Shown here: positions 28,574-37,897 of the stretch, one piece after another | Layout: each line of letters begins with the position of its first letter | Position numbering within the stretch: position 1 is the first letter of the stretch | NCBI RefSeq assembly: GCF_015082335.1 | Contig: NZ_BLRL01000001.1 | Location: 674,219 to 738,218 of the forward strand | Reading direction: 5' to 3' | DNA from: Moritella sp. F3 | Lineage (GTDB): Bacteria > Pseudomonadota > Gammaproteobacteria > Enterobacterales > Moritellaceae | DNA length: 64,000 nt | The notes under the pieces: model-generated | The model's database searches: none | What the model was told of the DNA's origin: nothing | What the model saw: only the letters and a program-made list of their open reading frames with translations | Position numbers and translations under genes: made by a program

Positions 28574-28605
28574 AACGAGGAGGTCAATTCAATGACCTCC
28601 TCGTT
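28574..28605 (+). terminator. Perfect 13-bp hairpin after the receptor gene
   Basis: AACGAGGAGGTCA (28574-28586) and TGACCTCCTCGTT (28593-28605) form a perfect stem with a six-base loop 22 bp after the receptor stop. There is no T-run after it, so it may act as a transcript-end stabiliser as well as a terminator. Confidence 0.65.
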
Positions 28606-28669
28606 GGCTAATTCGAATGAGAGACCTTTTAACTTTTTAACAAACTAAGCTGAACGAAACCATAGAAAC

Positions 28670-28728
28670 CTAAAGCTTGCCATCCGACAACAATAACTTC
28701 GCGCCTAATGCAACCAGCACCACGCCAG
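28670..28728 (-). pseudogene. Relic of a LysE/RhtB exporter gene (3' end only)
   Basis: Read on the minus strand this 59-bp stretch gives GVVLVALGAKLLLSDGKL followed by stop. It is nearly identical to the last 18 codons of the exporter at 18501 (GVVLIALGAKLLLSDNKL), and the DNA is close to identical over about 50 bp. Four codons further upstream in this frame there is a stop, so nothing more of the gene remains. It is a gene-end fragment from a duplication or a deleted paralogue. The rest of 28606-28914 shows no gene. Confidence 0.75.
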
Positions 28729-28914
28729 ACCATCGCTAAGACTACTAAGACCGAACTAAAAGTGAACACGAAAACATCTAACTAGGCATTAAAACATTGA
28801 TAAATAAACATTCTTGCTGTGGAAGTAAAATAAAAAGTTTCCTAATATCAATGATGAATTGAAGGGGAAATTCAATTCAAATAAAAATAACTCTTACACA
28901 GATAGGATGGACTC

Positions 28915-30333
28915 ATGCAAAAATGGAATTTTAAAAAACATAAATTAGCTATTACATTATTGGCGTTAAGTGCTTCACCAATGGCGATTTCAGCGCCTGA
29001 TACAAATTTGACAGTGGTGTCTGGAAAAGAAACCGCAACAGCCAGTAGTTATGCCTGGATATATACTGACAGTTATCGCGCATACCCAGAAATGGCTGAG
29101 TTTGCATTTGACAATATTGCACACAAATATTCACAAGATCATGAATTGAATACCTATTGGCGTCCAAGCCAACAATCTAATGAATGGTTAATGCAGACAC
29201 TTGCGAAACCAGAGATAGTGACAACATATTCTATTCAAGGGGAAAGTAATGAGATGTACCCTGAGAATTGGCAGTTACAGGGTAGTCAAGATGGACAATC
29301 TTGGATAACGCTTGATGAACAAAAGGATATGGAATTTTCTTCTCGGGAGACTAAAACGTTTAATATTTCTGAAGATAGCCAATCCGATTACAGCTATTAC
29401 CGTTTCTACTTTCCTAATAACGTCAAACCGATTGCAATCACAGAAGTAAAGCTGATGTCTCAAGGTGATGATGTCGAATTGCCTAAACCTGAAGATAGTC
29501 GGATCATGATTAATAAAAATGATGATTTTATTAACGTGCAATTAAGTGCTGACGAATATCAAACTTGGAATAGCCAGAGAATTAATGGCAATGACCATGC
29601 CAAAAACCTAACAAAAGAAATACTCTCTCAGTTCAACGATGACTTTGATTTTATCATGTACGTTATGAATAACGAAAGACCACCGCAAGGTATGCCATTT
29701 GGTGAGTTTTCTTTTGTGAAAAATGACATCAAAGGGTTAGGTTTAAATCAGTTCGACAGTAGTGTCGATTTCGGCGCGAAAGGCAAACTTCAAGGCATAT
29801 TTACACTTTATGGCTCAATGAATCAACAAAGTGTATTGAAAGCGCTACACCTTGATGCGTCTTTACATGAAATGTTTCATCGTTGGGGTAACTGGATCCT
29901 TGAGCAATCTTATTATTCTCATTGGGACAATGTGAAGGGTGCGCTAACCAACGAGAGTGAATTCGCACCTATCGAGCTTTACCTTATGGGGTTAATTAGT
30001 TCTCCAGATGGGCAAGATAAAGATGTTTGGGATATGGATAGTGAAACCGTCTATAACATGTGGAAAAGCAACCCTAAATTTGAGGCCATCACGCCATCAT
30101 CAGGGACGACGCAAACCTCATTCAGAGCCTTAGTGGTACTGTTAACCGAGAAAGACAAACCACTTAATGACCAGATGAGAGAAAAACTAAGCGCCAATAT
30201 TGCTAACTTTGCCAGAACCGATGGTAAGCACAAAATTTACAATGGTGGCGACCTTTCAAGTCGAAATTTTTGGCATGCCACAGACGGTAGAGCAAGCATC
30301 AACCTTGTTGATATAAAAGATGCTAAACAATAA
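28915..30333 (+). CDS. Secreted protein with discoidin-like domain and HExxH metalloprotease-like motif
   Basis: A 472-residue exported protein of no family I can name with certainty. A signal peptide (about 1-26, ending AISA) is followed by an F5/8 type C-like domain (about 35-185: NTYWRPSQQSNEWLMQTL, YSIQGESNEMYPENWQLQGS, SYYRFYFPNN). The C-terminal half contains HEMFHRWGNW with H318, E319 and H322, a zincin-type HExxH, and about 30 residues later ESEFAPIELYLMGL, which could give the third ligand. A surface- or glycan-targeted zinc peptidase is plausible but unproven. Its upstream region lacks an obvious Fur site. Confidence 0.65.
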   Translation: MQKWNFKKHKLAITLLALSASPMAISAPDTNLTVVSGKETATASSYAWIYTDSYRAYPEMAEFAFDNIAHKYSQDHELNTYWRPSQQSNEWLMQTLAKPEIVTTYSIQGESNEMYPENWQLQGSQDGQSWITLDEQKDMEFSSRETKTFNISEDSQSDYSYYRFYFPNNVKPIAITEVKLMSQGDDVELPKPEDSRIMINKNDDFINVQLSADEYQTWNSQRINGNDHAKNLTKEILSQFNDDFDFIMYVMNNERPPQGMPFGEFSFVKNDIKGLGLNQFDSSVDFGAKGKLQGIFTLYGSMNQQSVLKALHLDASLHEMFHRWGNWILEQSYYSHWDNVKGALTNESEFAPIELYLMGLISSPDGQDKDVWDMDSETVYNMWKSNPKFEAITPSSGTTQTSFRALVVLLTEKDKPLNDQMREKLSANIANFARTDGKHKIYNGGDLSSRNFWHATDGRASINLVDIKDAKQ

Positions 30334-30410
30334 ATAGCAATAATAAAGAGCACTGAACAAAGGCCGTAAACCAAAGTCCTGTTCACTTTTATTTAATCAA
30401 CAATCTCTGA

Positions 30411-30446
30411 TTACGTTTGTCTGCAAGTACATTCAGGCAAACGTAA
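30411..30446. terminator. 13-bp hairpin between convergent genes
   Basis: TTACGTTTGTCTG (30411-30423) pairs with CAGGCAAACGTAA (30434-30446) with one G-T wobble and a ten-base loop. It lies between the secreted-protein stop and the M50 protease stop and could end both transcripts. A weaker TGAACA/TGTTCA stem with T-rich tail precedes it near 30350-30395. Confidence 0.5.
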
Positions 30447-30473
30447 CCGAGCGGTAAGTAGCAACGTCAATAA

Positions 30474-31583
30474 CTAGCTTTGTAATATCATCAATGGCAT
30501 AGCAAGTAACTCATCGCCCATGCCAGCAAAGTACCAAATCACGCCAATCAACGCGCCTACTGTTGTTACATACCAGATAGCAGAAAATAGCTGTCCGTAT
30601 TTATCCAAGGGTAATAGATGGCTCTGATGACGGCCACGCCATTCAAATATGATCTCGACACTACCAATTAACAGCATGAAACCAAGCAAGGCTAGCCCTA
30701 AGCTATAACTAATAAATATCCCTGCCACAGCACCTGCGATACAAGCCACCAACCCAACGATACTGTTCATCGAAAAGCTAATACTTTTAAGGATGTGACC
30801 ACCGTCGAGCGGTAAAATAGGTAATAAATTAAACAGGTTCAGCAAGGCGTTAAAACTCGCCAACCCAGCAAAGAATATCTCCCCTGTTGCCCAGTAAGCG
30901 ACAAGTGATAACAGCGACATGAGTAAACCAAAAGTCGGCCCCATAATCGAGATCACAACATCTTGCCAACGAGTATTAATCTTGTCATCGCCTAATGCTA
31001 ACCCGCCCATAAATGGGATCAGGTAAATACCTTTGGTCTTCATGCCAAAGTATTTCATCGCTTTCACATGACCGTACTCATGGAATACTAAGCAAGCGAT
31101 TAAAGCCAGAGCGAATTCCCATGAAAATAACCATGAATAAGCAGCTAGACTCGCGCCAGCCAATACAACCTTGATAACCTTAGCACTTTTTAATAACTTA
31201 AGCGCCAACGAACCTAAGCCAATCAAGCTAAACTTTTTCTTTACGGCAACCGGATGTTGTGGGGTTTGTCGTTCAATATCTTTGGTGTCGCGCTGACCTT
31301 CGTTAATAAGCTGTTCGTTCACATACAGCGCATAGTCTATTTTAAACGGTTGCCAGAGCAGATCAGTGGCGAGCTTGACGATAATGTTCGCAGGCGGCTG
31401 CGACTCTAGAGCCTCATCGTTATGTTGCATGAGTTCAAATTCGTGGGTTTTACTGCCCTCGTTATCACTAGAGGCGTTGATTACTGAAACGAGTTCGTCG
31501 CCCCAAAATACTTGTTGCCAGCCCGCTAACGAGCCTTCTAACCGTAGCGATTTGCCAAGGCAGTCAATGTTTAATAATTCCAA
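30474..31583 (-). CDS. M50 (site-2 protease) family membrane metalloprotease
   Basis: A 369-residue protein. A soluble N-terminal region (about 1-125) precedes six or so membrane helices. The zinc motif HEYGH is at residues 168-172 and the third-ligand motif LPLDGGH holds D260, so the active site looks complete. M50 proteases cleave membrane-embedded substrates; this one lacks a PDZ domain, unlike RseP, and resembles the short SpoIVFB-like group. The 125-residue soluble N-terminus is unusual for that group and may position substrates or be regulatory. It stands alone; upstream of it is a hexamer repeat array. Confidence 0.85.
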   Translation of the reverse strand: MELLNIDCLGKSLRLEGSLAGWQQVFWGDELVSVINASSDNEGSKTHEFELMQHNDEALESQPPANIIVKLATDLLWQPFKIDYALYVNEQLINEGQRDTKDIERQTPQHPVAVKKKFSLIGLGSLALKLLKSAKVIKVVLAGASLAAYSWLFSWEFALALIACLVFHEYGHVKAMKYFGMKTKGIYLIPFMGGLALGDDKINTRWQDVVISIMGPTFGLLMSLLSLVAYWATGEIFFAGLASFNALLNLFNLLPILPLDGGHILKSISFSMNSIVGLVACIAGAVAGIFISYSLGLALLGFMLLIGSVEIIFEWRGRHQSHLLPLDKYGQLFSAIWYVTTVGALIGVIWYFAGMGDELLAMPLMILQS

Positions 31584-32080
31584 GTTAAGCCTTTGTATTT
31601 ATGCGGCGGTGATGCCGAGTAAATAGAATTTAAGTTACTGCCGTGACAGCATGTTTGTCGATGGCAGAGTATAACAAAAACTCACTTAGATCCCAATAAG
31701 GCCAGGTGTCTTAACACCAAGTATTGATACCACGAAAAAAGTCGATTTAGGGATATTTTTGTTCACCTATACCTATACCTATACCTATACCTATACCTAT
31801 ACCTATACCTATACCTATAGTAGTGGAAAAATAAACTTCAAAAGCGGTTAATAATTAGAGCTTAAAATCTAAGAAAATAAAATTATATCGTTTAGCATAT
31901 ATCTAAAGGAATAAAAATTTAATATAGCGGACCAAATAACTAGCCAGTATTGAGTGTTTTTTTCAAATGAAGATAACTTGATTCATTTTTGTTAATAACA
32001 TGGGATAGACTAAAATCAGCCGATGATTAAGGTGAGGCGACGATATAGCAACTCGTATCCCAATTATTTATGGAGTGATA
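31584..32080. other. Gap between M50 protease and chemoreceptor genes
   Basis: Nearly 500 bp with no coding frame that I can support. It holds a nine-copy CCTATA array (31766-31819) and an AT-rich tract (31850-31950) likely to contain the divergent promoters. The first 100 bp after the M50 start are of ordinary composition. Confidence 0.6.
31766..31819. repeat. Hexanucleotide tandem array (CCTATA)9
   Basis: Nine perfect, uninterrupted CCTATA units (54 bp) lie between the divergent M50 protease and chemoreceptor genes, about 185 bp and 260 bp from their starts. Perfect copies suggest recent or active slippage. An array of TATA-like steps could affect promoter spacing or bending. Confidence 0.95.
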
Positions 32081-33712
32081 ATGAAAAGTATTTCAATGAA
32101 ATTACTGAGTGTTCCTTTATTTTTTAGTCTTATTCTTGTTCTCGTTCAAGTTAATTCTTTATCTTCATCAGCAAAGATCATGAACTCTTTTAATCATGTT
32201 TATGTAGACCGAGTGATCCCTCTTTCTTCACTAAAATCTGTTTCTGATTTATATGCTGTTAATATTATTGATTCAGCGAATAAATTTCATTTAGGTATAT
32301 TAGATGCTGACGAATTTTATAACAATGCGAATTCATCGCTCGAAGCTGCCCGTAATATTTATAATGAATACCTTAAAACTGAACTGACGGCAGATGAGAA
32401 AAGCCTCGCAGATATACTCGATAATAAGATTTTAGCGCTCGAAGCTAGTTTACCAAAGCTATTTTCTCTGCATCAACGTGGAGAAATAGAAAATGCTGAA
32501 CTGATAATAGAACTGTATCGATTAATTGATAGTTTAGGCGAAGAACTCACTGATTTGATTAATTTACAGTTGGATGTTGCCAAGAGTGAATTAGATTTCA
32601 GTTATGAATATTTAAGTGATACTGAATTTTTCAATTGGTGTGTCATTGTCATTTCTAGTATCGCAGCCTTCTTATTCTCTAGTTTCATGATGCGCAGAGA
32701 GTTGCAGTACCTGAGATATATTATTGATTGGATCCGTGAATTATCTAATGGCTCTGTTAGTCAAAATGTGATCCCAAAATCAAATAATGAGCTTGATGAA
32801 ATATCCGCATCTCTTGGGCTATTTAGTGGCAAGTTAAAGCGTTTCGTCAATGATAATCATGTTTTAATGCTTGGATTAGGCAATAACCAATCAAAATTAA
32901 CAGGTATTATAGATACTAGCCAAGCCAATGCTCAGAACGAAATTTCATTTGTTGATCAAGTCGCAGTAGCTGCAACAGAGCTATCTTCAACGGCCGATAG
33001 TGTTGCTCAAAATGCAGCGGCGGCAGAAAGCGCGGCGACATCGGCAATGGAAGTTATCTCTATAAGCTCTGAGACATTAAAACGCTCTGAAAATATTGCA
33101 GAACAAATTAACAGTTCCGTTCATAGTACGACGACTATTGTTAAAGATTTAAGAAGCCACTCCGAAAAGATTAGCTCTGTCGTTGAAGTCATTAACAACA
33201 TCTCAGGGCAAACAAACCTTTTAGCATTAAATGCTGCTATTGAGGCAGCCAGAGCTGGCGAGCATGGACGAGGTTTTGCAGTCGTGGCGGATGAAGTGAG
33301 AGCCTTAGCCGCTAAAACCCAACAATCAACAATTGACATCCAAAATATTATTACCCAGCTACAAGATCAATCGTTAATGGCTGATGAGTCAATGAATAAA
33401 AATGTTGTATTGATAGATGAATCACTATCTATCTCTCAAGAGCTTACTGAAGCCTTTAAATCAATTTCTGATAAAGTATCAAGTATCTCGGATGTCAATG
33501 CACTGGTTGCGACGGCATCAGAAGAACAGAGTGCAGTTACGCAGGATATTTCGAAACAGCTCGAAGATATCAATTTACTTGTACAGGAAAATTTAAAGGG
33601 AATTGAACAAACGAGCTCTTCCAATGAGGATATTTCAGAATTAACTAAAAAATTAAATGACGAGCTGTCTTTTTTCAAGATTAATGATAAAGATAGTTTA
33701 GGTATTAGCTAA
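32081..33712 (+). CDS. Methyl-accepting chemotaxis protein
   Basis: About 543 residues. A membrane helix at the N-terminus (about 6-28), a four-helix-type periplasmic sensor region (about 30-185), a second helix (about 187-205), a HAMP linker and a long cytoplasmic helical signalling domain follow. The hairpin tip has the highly conserved [20 protein letters not shown] sequence with [15 protein letters not shown] 32081 is used in place of the in-frame GTG 32075, because TGGAG at 32071-32075 is its ribosome site. It signals to CheA/CheW, which are not in the window. The ligand is unknown. Confidence 0.92.
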   Translation: MKSISMKLLSVPLFFSLILVLVQVNSLSSSAKIMNSFNHVYVDRVIPLSSLKSVSDLYAVNIIDSANKFHLGILDADEFYNNANSSLEAARNIYNEYLKTELTADEKSLADILDNKILALEASLPKLFSLHQRGEIENAELIIELYRLIDSLGEELTDLINLQLDVAKSELDFSYEYLSDTEFFNWCVIVISSIAAFLFSSFMMRRELQYLRYIIDWIRELSNGSVSQNVIPKSNNELDEISASLGLFSGKLKRFVNDNHVLMLGLGNNQSKLTGIIDTSQANAQNEISFVDQVAVAATELSSTADSVAQNAAAAESAATSAMEVISISSETLKRSENIAEQINSSVHSTTTIVKDLRSHSEKISSVVEVINNISGQTNLLALNAAIEAARAGEHGRGFAVVADEVRALAAKTQQSTIDIQNIITQLQDQSLMADESMNKNVVLIDESLSISQELTEAFKSISDKVSSISDVNALVATASEEQSAVTQDISKQLEDINLLVQENLKGIEQTSSSNEDISELTKKLNDELSFFKINDKDSLGIS

Positions 33713-33720
33713 CACATTAT

Positions 33721-33746
33721 CCGGAGCTTCTCACATTGTGCTCCGG
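33721..33746 (+). terminator. Hairpin after the chemoreceptor gene
   Basis: CCGGAGC (33721-33727) pairs with GCTCCGG (33740-33746) across a 12-base loop, nine bases after the stop codon. No long T-run follows. Position and GC-rich stem support a terminator. Confidence 0.6.
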
Positions 33747-33808
33747 TGTCGTTGACCGCTATATACAGAACTATAACTACAGAAGTCAGAAACGCAAAAA
33801 GTGTAGTT

Positions 33809-33855
33809 TGAAGCATAAATTGTCACAATAAAATGTGTAGACAGTTTATGCTTCA
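33809..33855. repeat. Long inverted repeat, 16-bp arms
   Basis: TGAAGCATAAATTGTC (33809-33824) and GACAGTTTATGCTTCA (33840-33855) form a 16-bp stem with one G-U position and a 15-nt loop. It lies in the roughly 390-bp gap between the chemoreceptor and SgrR-like genes. No gene is seen in the gap. It could be a terminator for the minus-strand unit, a small RNA end or a mobile-element relic. Confidence 0.7.
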
Positions 33856-34101
33856 TTTCATGCCGTAAACTTATTAACTTTAGGCTGTTGTTATTTACGA
33901 AAACTGTAATGACCAAAAGGTAAACCCATACCTCCAAACACAGAATTGGACATTTTCGAGTTAGAGTATTTAGTTAATTCGATAAGTGTCTGATTAAAGT
34001 AAGTATTGTTATAACGCAACAATACTTCGTTGAACACTGATATTACAAAGCCAATTACACTCTAAATCACAAACTCCGGATGTAATTAGCTCGGAATTTA
34101 G

Positions 34102-35604
34102 CTAGGTAATTTGATTTGAATCTAATGAAATCCATATTTTATTTAATTCACTCCAGCCATACCCATTTACTTGAGCTCCATTAATTTTTTCAGATAACTC
34201 TAGTACAAAAGGTTCATGTTTTAACTCTTTTAGTACGTTTTGCTTACTCAGCCAAGAGAGCAGTGCGACTAATGAGTCACCTGCTTTATTGAAGTCTCTT
34301 TCGTGTCTAATTGACATGAGAGATGAGTCTAAAGCTTTCAGTATTCCAACATCCAATTCATGATTTGCAAAGGGGTACTGTAAGAAAAAACTTAACCAAG
34401 CACTAAATGAATCACTTTCTTCAATAAGACTACAAATAGTTACTTGTTCAGATTTACTGTAGTCCCCATAATCCACTAAAATGCCTTGATCATTGTTAGT
34501 GGATATTTTGCTAAAAAGTTTTTTACATTCAGCTGTATCTTCAAAAGTGATATGACGTTTTGTGCTCGACTTGTTGGGGTTTTGGATGACTAAAAAGGAG
34601 GCGCATTTGTCACTTTTAGTGGTAACCGTATTATCTGGTACTTGAAGGCAGATCTGATTTTGTGCACACGCTTTGTCCTGTGCCCATTCGGGATAAACCC
34701 ACAGCTCAACCCTGTCGAGAATAGCAGCTTCGCGTGAATAGTATTCATTACGAGTCAATCTCAGCATTTTAGAAGAGAATACTTCCAATGAAAAAGCCCC
34801 CGAGCCAATAAGCCGTGTGGTCGTCGAGGTTATCTTAAATATGGATGACTCTGCCCGAGCAAGTAACCTGGGTAGATGCCAATCTGTCTGATTCAATTTA
34901 ATTTCCAACTGATCATCGGAACAAGCGTTCACTTCTATAATATGAGCATACACTGAATGCCAATATTCATTTTGGATCAATCGATTTAAGCAATTAGCAA
35001 CATCTTTTGCGTTGAGCATACTGCCATCATGAAAGCGAACCCCTCTACGAATTTGGAATTGCCATGTTGTGGCATCCTGATTAGCAAACCAGTGATAAGC
35101 GAGATCGCCAACGAGGCTTCCTTTCTCTAGTGATGTCAGACATTGGCAAATCTGGGTAACCAAAAAGCGTTCTGTACGCCGCTTGACCATTTGGGGTTTT
35201 AGTTCTTCTAATTCTCGATGAAAAGGCATGTACGCAATTCGGCGATTTGAGTTACTGGCGTTATTTAAATATGATTGAAACTCTCGTCCTGCATCTCTAC
35301 CGCCAAAACTAAGGATACTAAGTAACTGATCTAAATTCCCTTCATCAGCTAAACTTCTCGCAGAACCATAACAAGCATCAATGGGCTCTACTTGGCAAGT
35401 CAGCAGCGCTTTTTTACTTCTTCCTGAACTTGCCTGCCATTGGATCCAACCAACACTGACTAAATTTTTTAGTATGGTTTGGACATGTCGTTCAGTGACA
35501 TGCAGCAGCGCCGCTATCTGGCTTATCTGACAAGCTGATACTCCGGGACCAAAGGTTTGAAAGATTTGTTCGTAAATTTCGAGTTTACGTTTTAGGTTTG
35601 CCAT
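34102..35604 (-). CDS. SgrR-like transcriptional regulator (winged helix plus SBP family 5 domain)
   Basis: About 500 residues in two parts: an N-terminal DNA-binding domain (about 1-100; ISQIAALLHVTERHVQTILKNL, then WIQWQASSGRSKKALL) and a C-terminal oligopeptide-binding-protein-like domain (about 150-500; SLVGDLAYHWFAN, RRGVRFHDGSMLNAKDVANCLNR). This fusion is the SgrR/YbaE architecture. E. coli SgrR responds to sugar-phosphate stress. The ATG at 35602-35604 (MANLKRKLEIYEQ) fits the domain start better than the frame start at 35625. It overlaps the dehydrogenase gene by about 20 bp, so the two are translationally coupled, and a sugar-linked signal is likely. Confidence 0.85.
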   Translation of the reverse strand: MANLKRKLEIYEQIFQTFGPGVSACQISQIAALLHVTERHVQTILKNLVSVGWIQWQASSGRSKKALLTCQVEPIDACYGSARSLADEGNLDQLLSILSFGGRDAGREFQSYLNNASNSNRRIAYMPFHRELEELKPQMVKRRTERFLVTQICQCLTSLEKGSLVGDLAYHWFANQDATTWQFQIRRGVRFHDGSMLNAKDVANCLNRLIQNEYWHSVYAHIIEVNACSDDQLEIKLNQTDWHLPRLLARAESSIFKITSTTTRLIGSGAFSLEVFSSKMLRLTRNEYYSREAAILDRVELWVYPEWAQDKACAQNQICLQVPDNTVTTKSDKCASFLVIQNPNKSSTKRHITFEDTAECKKLFSKISTNNDQGILVDYGDYSKSEQVTICSLIEESDSFSAWLSFFLQYPFANHELDVGILKALDSSLMSIRHERDFNKAGDSLVALLSWLSKQNVLKELKHEPFVLELSEKINGAQVNGYGWSELNKIWISLDSNQIT

Positions 35605-36625
35605 TAAGTGCTTTCCAGCCCCCACGTTGCGTTAGATACCCATATCCAGCATTAATTAATCCGTGTTCAATTATTGATTGAACCTGCGCTGTGACTTCTG
35701 GCAATAGAATGTCAGATTCAGTTTTATTTTCAAGTACAAGCTGTGAAAAGTGGTCGACTTCAAATTCAAAACCATTACCTGCGACTGGATGGTTAATGGT
35801 GAACTTTTCTCCTTGATATTCGATATCAATAACACTGGGATTCCACCATTTCTCTCGAATGGTAATGATTAACTGATCACCACGTAATATAGCGACTCGT
35901 GGTAAATTATTTACAATTGAAGCGGATATTTTTCCGTTAATCTGACCTGCAAAAGTAAAACAAGCATCGGTATCAACGTGTGATTTAGCAATCGACGTTG
36001 ACATGTAAACTGTGGGCTCAGAGACATTGGCCCCTAGCGATTTGCATAGATCACAATATAACCAAAGCCCATAAACACCCACGTCGAGCGTTGCGCCACC
36101 CGATAAGTTTGGATTAAATATGAATAACTCATGATCATATTCATGCTCATTACCAAAACTCGCTTCAATTGAAGTCAGTTGGAGATTGTGTGTGATCAGG
36201 TAGTTCTTCAGTTCTTGGTAAGCTGGAAATGTAACTGTTTTCATCGCTTCCAATAACATTACGCTATGTTTTTTTGCTAGCGCTTTCATTGATAACCAAT
36301 CTTGTAGGTTGGTGAACGCTGGTTTCTCAACAAAAACATGCTTGTTATGGGTTAAAAATAGTTCAACTAAAGGGTAATGAAATGGGTGTACTGTGGCAAT
36401 ATATACCGCATCTACATTCGGGTCTGCTGCCATATGCTCATAACGGCCATAACTCACATCGGAGTTAAACTCTTCAGCAAATAGTGTTGCACGATCTAAG
36501 TCTCTTGCCGCAACCGCATATAACTCGCCATATTGACTATGATTGTTCAACGCTGTCGCAAATCGTTTAGCAATGTTGCCTAAGCCTGCTATTCCCCATT
36601 TAACTATTTTCTCTCTATTAACCAT
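35585..36625 (-). CDS. Gfo/Idh/MocA family NAD(P)-dependent oxidoreductase
   Basis: A 346-residue sugar-type dehydrogenase. The Rossmann motif GIAGLGNIAKRFA is near the N-terminus, followed by the family EKP motif (VFVEKPAFTN) that positions the substrate, and a C-terminal alpha/beta domain with GGATLDVGVYGLW. Such enzymes oxidise or reduce sugars, inositols or related alcohols. The substrate is not readable. It is the first gene of a two-gene unit with the SgrR-like regulator, which starts inside its 3' end. The 420 bp upstream (36626-37047) has only a weak hairpin near 36868-36897 and no supportable gene. Confidence 0.88.
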   Translation of the reverse strand: MVNREKIVKWGIAGLGNIAKRFATALNNHSQYGELYAVAARDLDRATLFAEEFNSDVSYGRYEHMAADPNVDAVYIATVHPFHYPLVELFLTHNKHVFVEKPAFTNLQDWLSMKALAKKHSVMLLEAMKTVTFPAYQELKNYLITHNLQLTSIEASFGNEHEYDHELFIFNPNLSGGATLDVGVYGLWLYCDLCKSLGANVSEPTVYMSTSIAKSHVDTDACFTFAGQINGKISASIVNNLPRVAILRGDQLIITIREKWWNPSVIDIEYQGEKFTINHPVAGNGFEFEVDHFSQLVLENKTESDILLPEVTAQVQSIIEHGLINAGYGYLTQRGGWKALNGKPKT

Positions 36626-37047
36626 TATTTTCTCACTATTTTACTTGGAGTTAAGAGTGTATAGGTAAAAGTATTCGTTAAATATGGAACAGATAATGGA
36701 ACTTGTTCATGATTTAGGGACGAACTAAATCGAATTCTATTGAATAGCCCACACCATATAGCAAATTCGATGAGTGGCAGGGTAAGGTCAAACTCAAATT
36801 ACTATATCTTATGTATAACAAAACCTATGGTAAATCGGTATAAACACATTTTGAGTGAGTAACAGCTCTAAGCCAAAACGGAGCAGAAACGGCTTAGCAC
36901 TAAAGTTCCCAATAGATTGTTAAGAAAAAGGGAAAGTGCAGGCTGTAGTCACGAACCTGACTTTAACCATAAGATCAACATTAAGCGATTTGCATAGGAA
37001 TGAACCCACTGCAATGCCAAGATTGTTAATTTGTTAGATCTACGTTG

Positions 37048-37713
37048 TTATTTACCCATTTCATTAAACCCATATACATCAAAACCCCTTATTGTTGCAG
37101 GTCTTGCGCTACATCGTTTAACCCAAGATATAACATGTGTAAATGATTCTAGCTCAAGCTGTTCCGATGCTTTATAAAACATATCCAGCCAAATAACCCA
37201 CGGAAAAATAGCGATATCAGCGATACTATATTCATCAGCAACAATATAGGTTCGACCTTGTAATCTTTCATCTAAAATAAATAGCAGACGCTTGGTTTCA
37301 GTTTCAAACCTTGCTTCAGGATAAGGATGGTCGCACTTTTCTTTACTATAAGTATGGAAATGACCAAAAGCACCAAACATTGGCCCTACAGCACTTGCTT
37401 GAAAGAAAAGCCACTGTATCACTTCGCATCTTGCTGCTGGATTCTGTGGTATTAGCTTTCCTGATTTCTCAGCCAGGTAGAGTAAAATGGCACCCGACTC
37501 CATAATCGGAATAGCTTGCCCACACGGTCCATCAGTATCAATGATTGCAGGGATCTTACCGTTAGGGTTTATCTTGAGAAAGTCTTCACTAAACTGCTCA
37601 CCCTTTAAAATATCAACGGTGTGAGCATCATAACTCATGCCTATTTCTTCCAGCGCAATTGGAATTTTAATACCATTAGGAGAACCCAATGAATAAAGTT
37701 GTATCTTCGACAT
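37048..37713 (-). CDS. Glutathione S-transferase family protein (YfcG/YghU-like)
   Basis: A 221-residue GST. The thioredoxin-fold N-terminal domain (about 1-85) has the conserved NGKIPAI cis-proline loop and ESGAILLYLAEKSG, which contacts glutathione. An all-helical C-terminal domain (about 92-210) contains YSIADIAIFPWV. The active-site region SLGSPNGIKIPIALEE (TPNG-like) is characteristic of the nu-class YfcG/YghU disulfide-bond reductases. It probably has glutathione-dependent reductase or peroxidase activity. It is divergent from a LysR gene 184 bp away. Confidence 0.87.
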   Translation of the reverse strand: MSKIQLYSLGSPNGIKIPIALEEIGMSYDAHTVDILKGEQFSEDFLKINPNGKIPAIIDTDGPCGQAIPIMESGAILLYLAEKSGKLIPQNPAARCEVIQWLFFQASAVGPMFGAFGHFHTYSKEKCDHPYPEARFETETKRLLFILDERLQGRTYIVADEYSIADIAIFPWVIWLDMFYKASEQLELESFTHVISWVKRCSARPATIRGFDVYGFNEMGK

Positions 37714-37897
37714 CTTAACTTTCCCTTTCAGCTTGCTTGAGTTTAATTATTTTTCAGTCTACTTTCGGTTTTTATCTGTATATGCTTAGCCAGTCATGAC
37801 TCCGCAGATAAGTTGCAAGCATTGTATATAACTGCAATATTTCTTAGAATGCCCACTCAATGTGAATCAGTATTGCGCCTGGCGCAAAGGTCTAGGT

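Noticed and set aside
31766..31819. CRISPR array
   Set aside because: The repeat unit is six bases with no spacers and there are no cas genes, so it is a simple tandem repeat.
33731..33937. Minus-strand frame of 68 codons
   Set aside because: It spans the terminator hairpin and the long inverted repeat and has no plausible ribosome site or protein-like composition.
36626..37047. SgrS-like small RNA beside the SgrR-like operon
   Set aside because: Only a weak seven-base stem (36868-36897) is seen, with no terminator T-run or recognisable base-pairing block.
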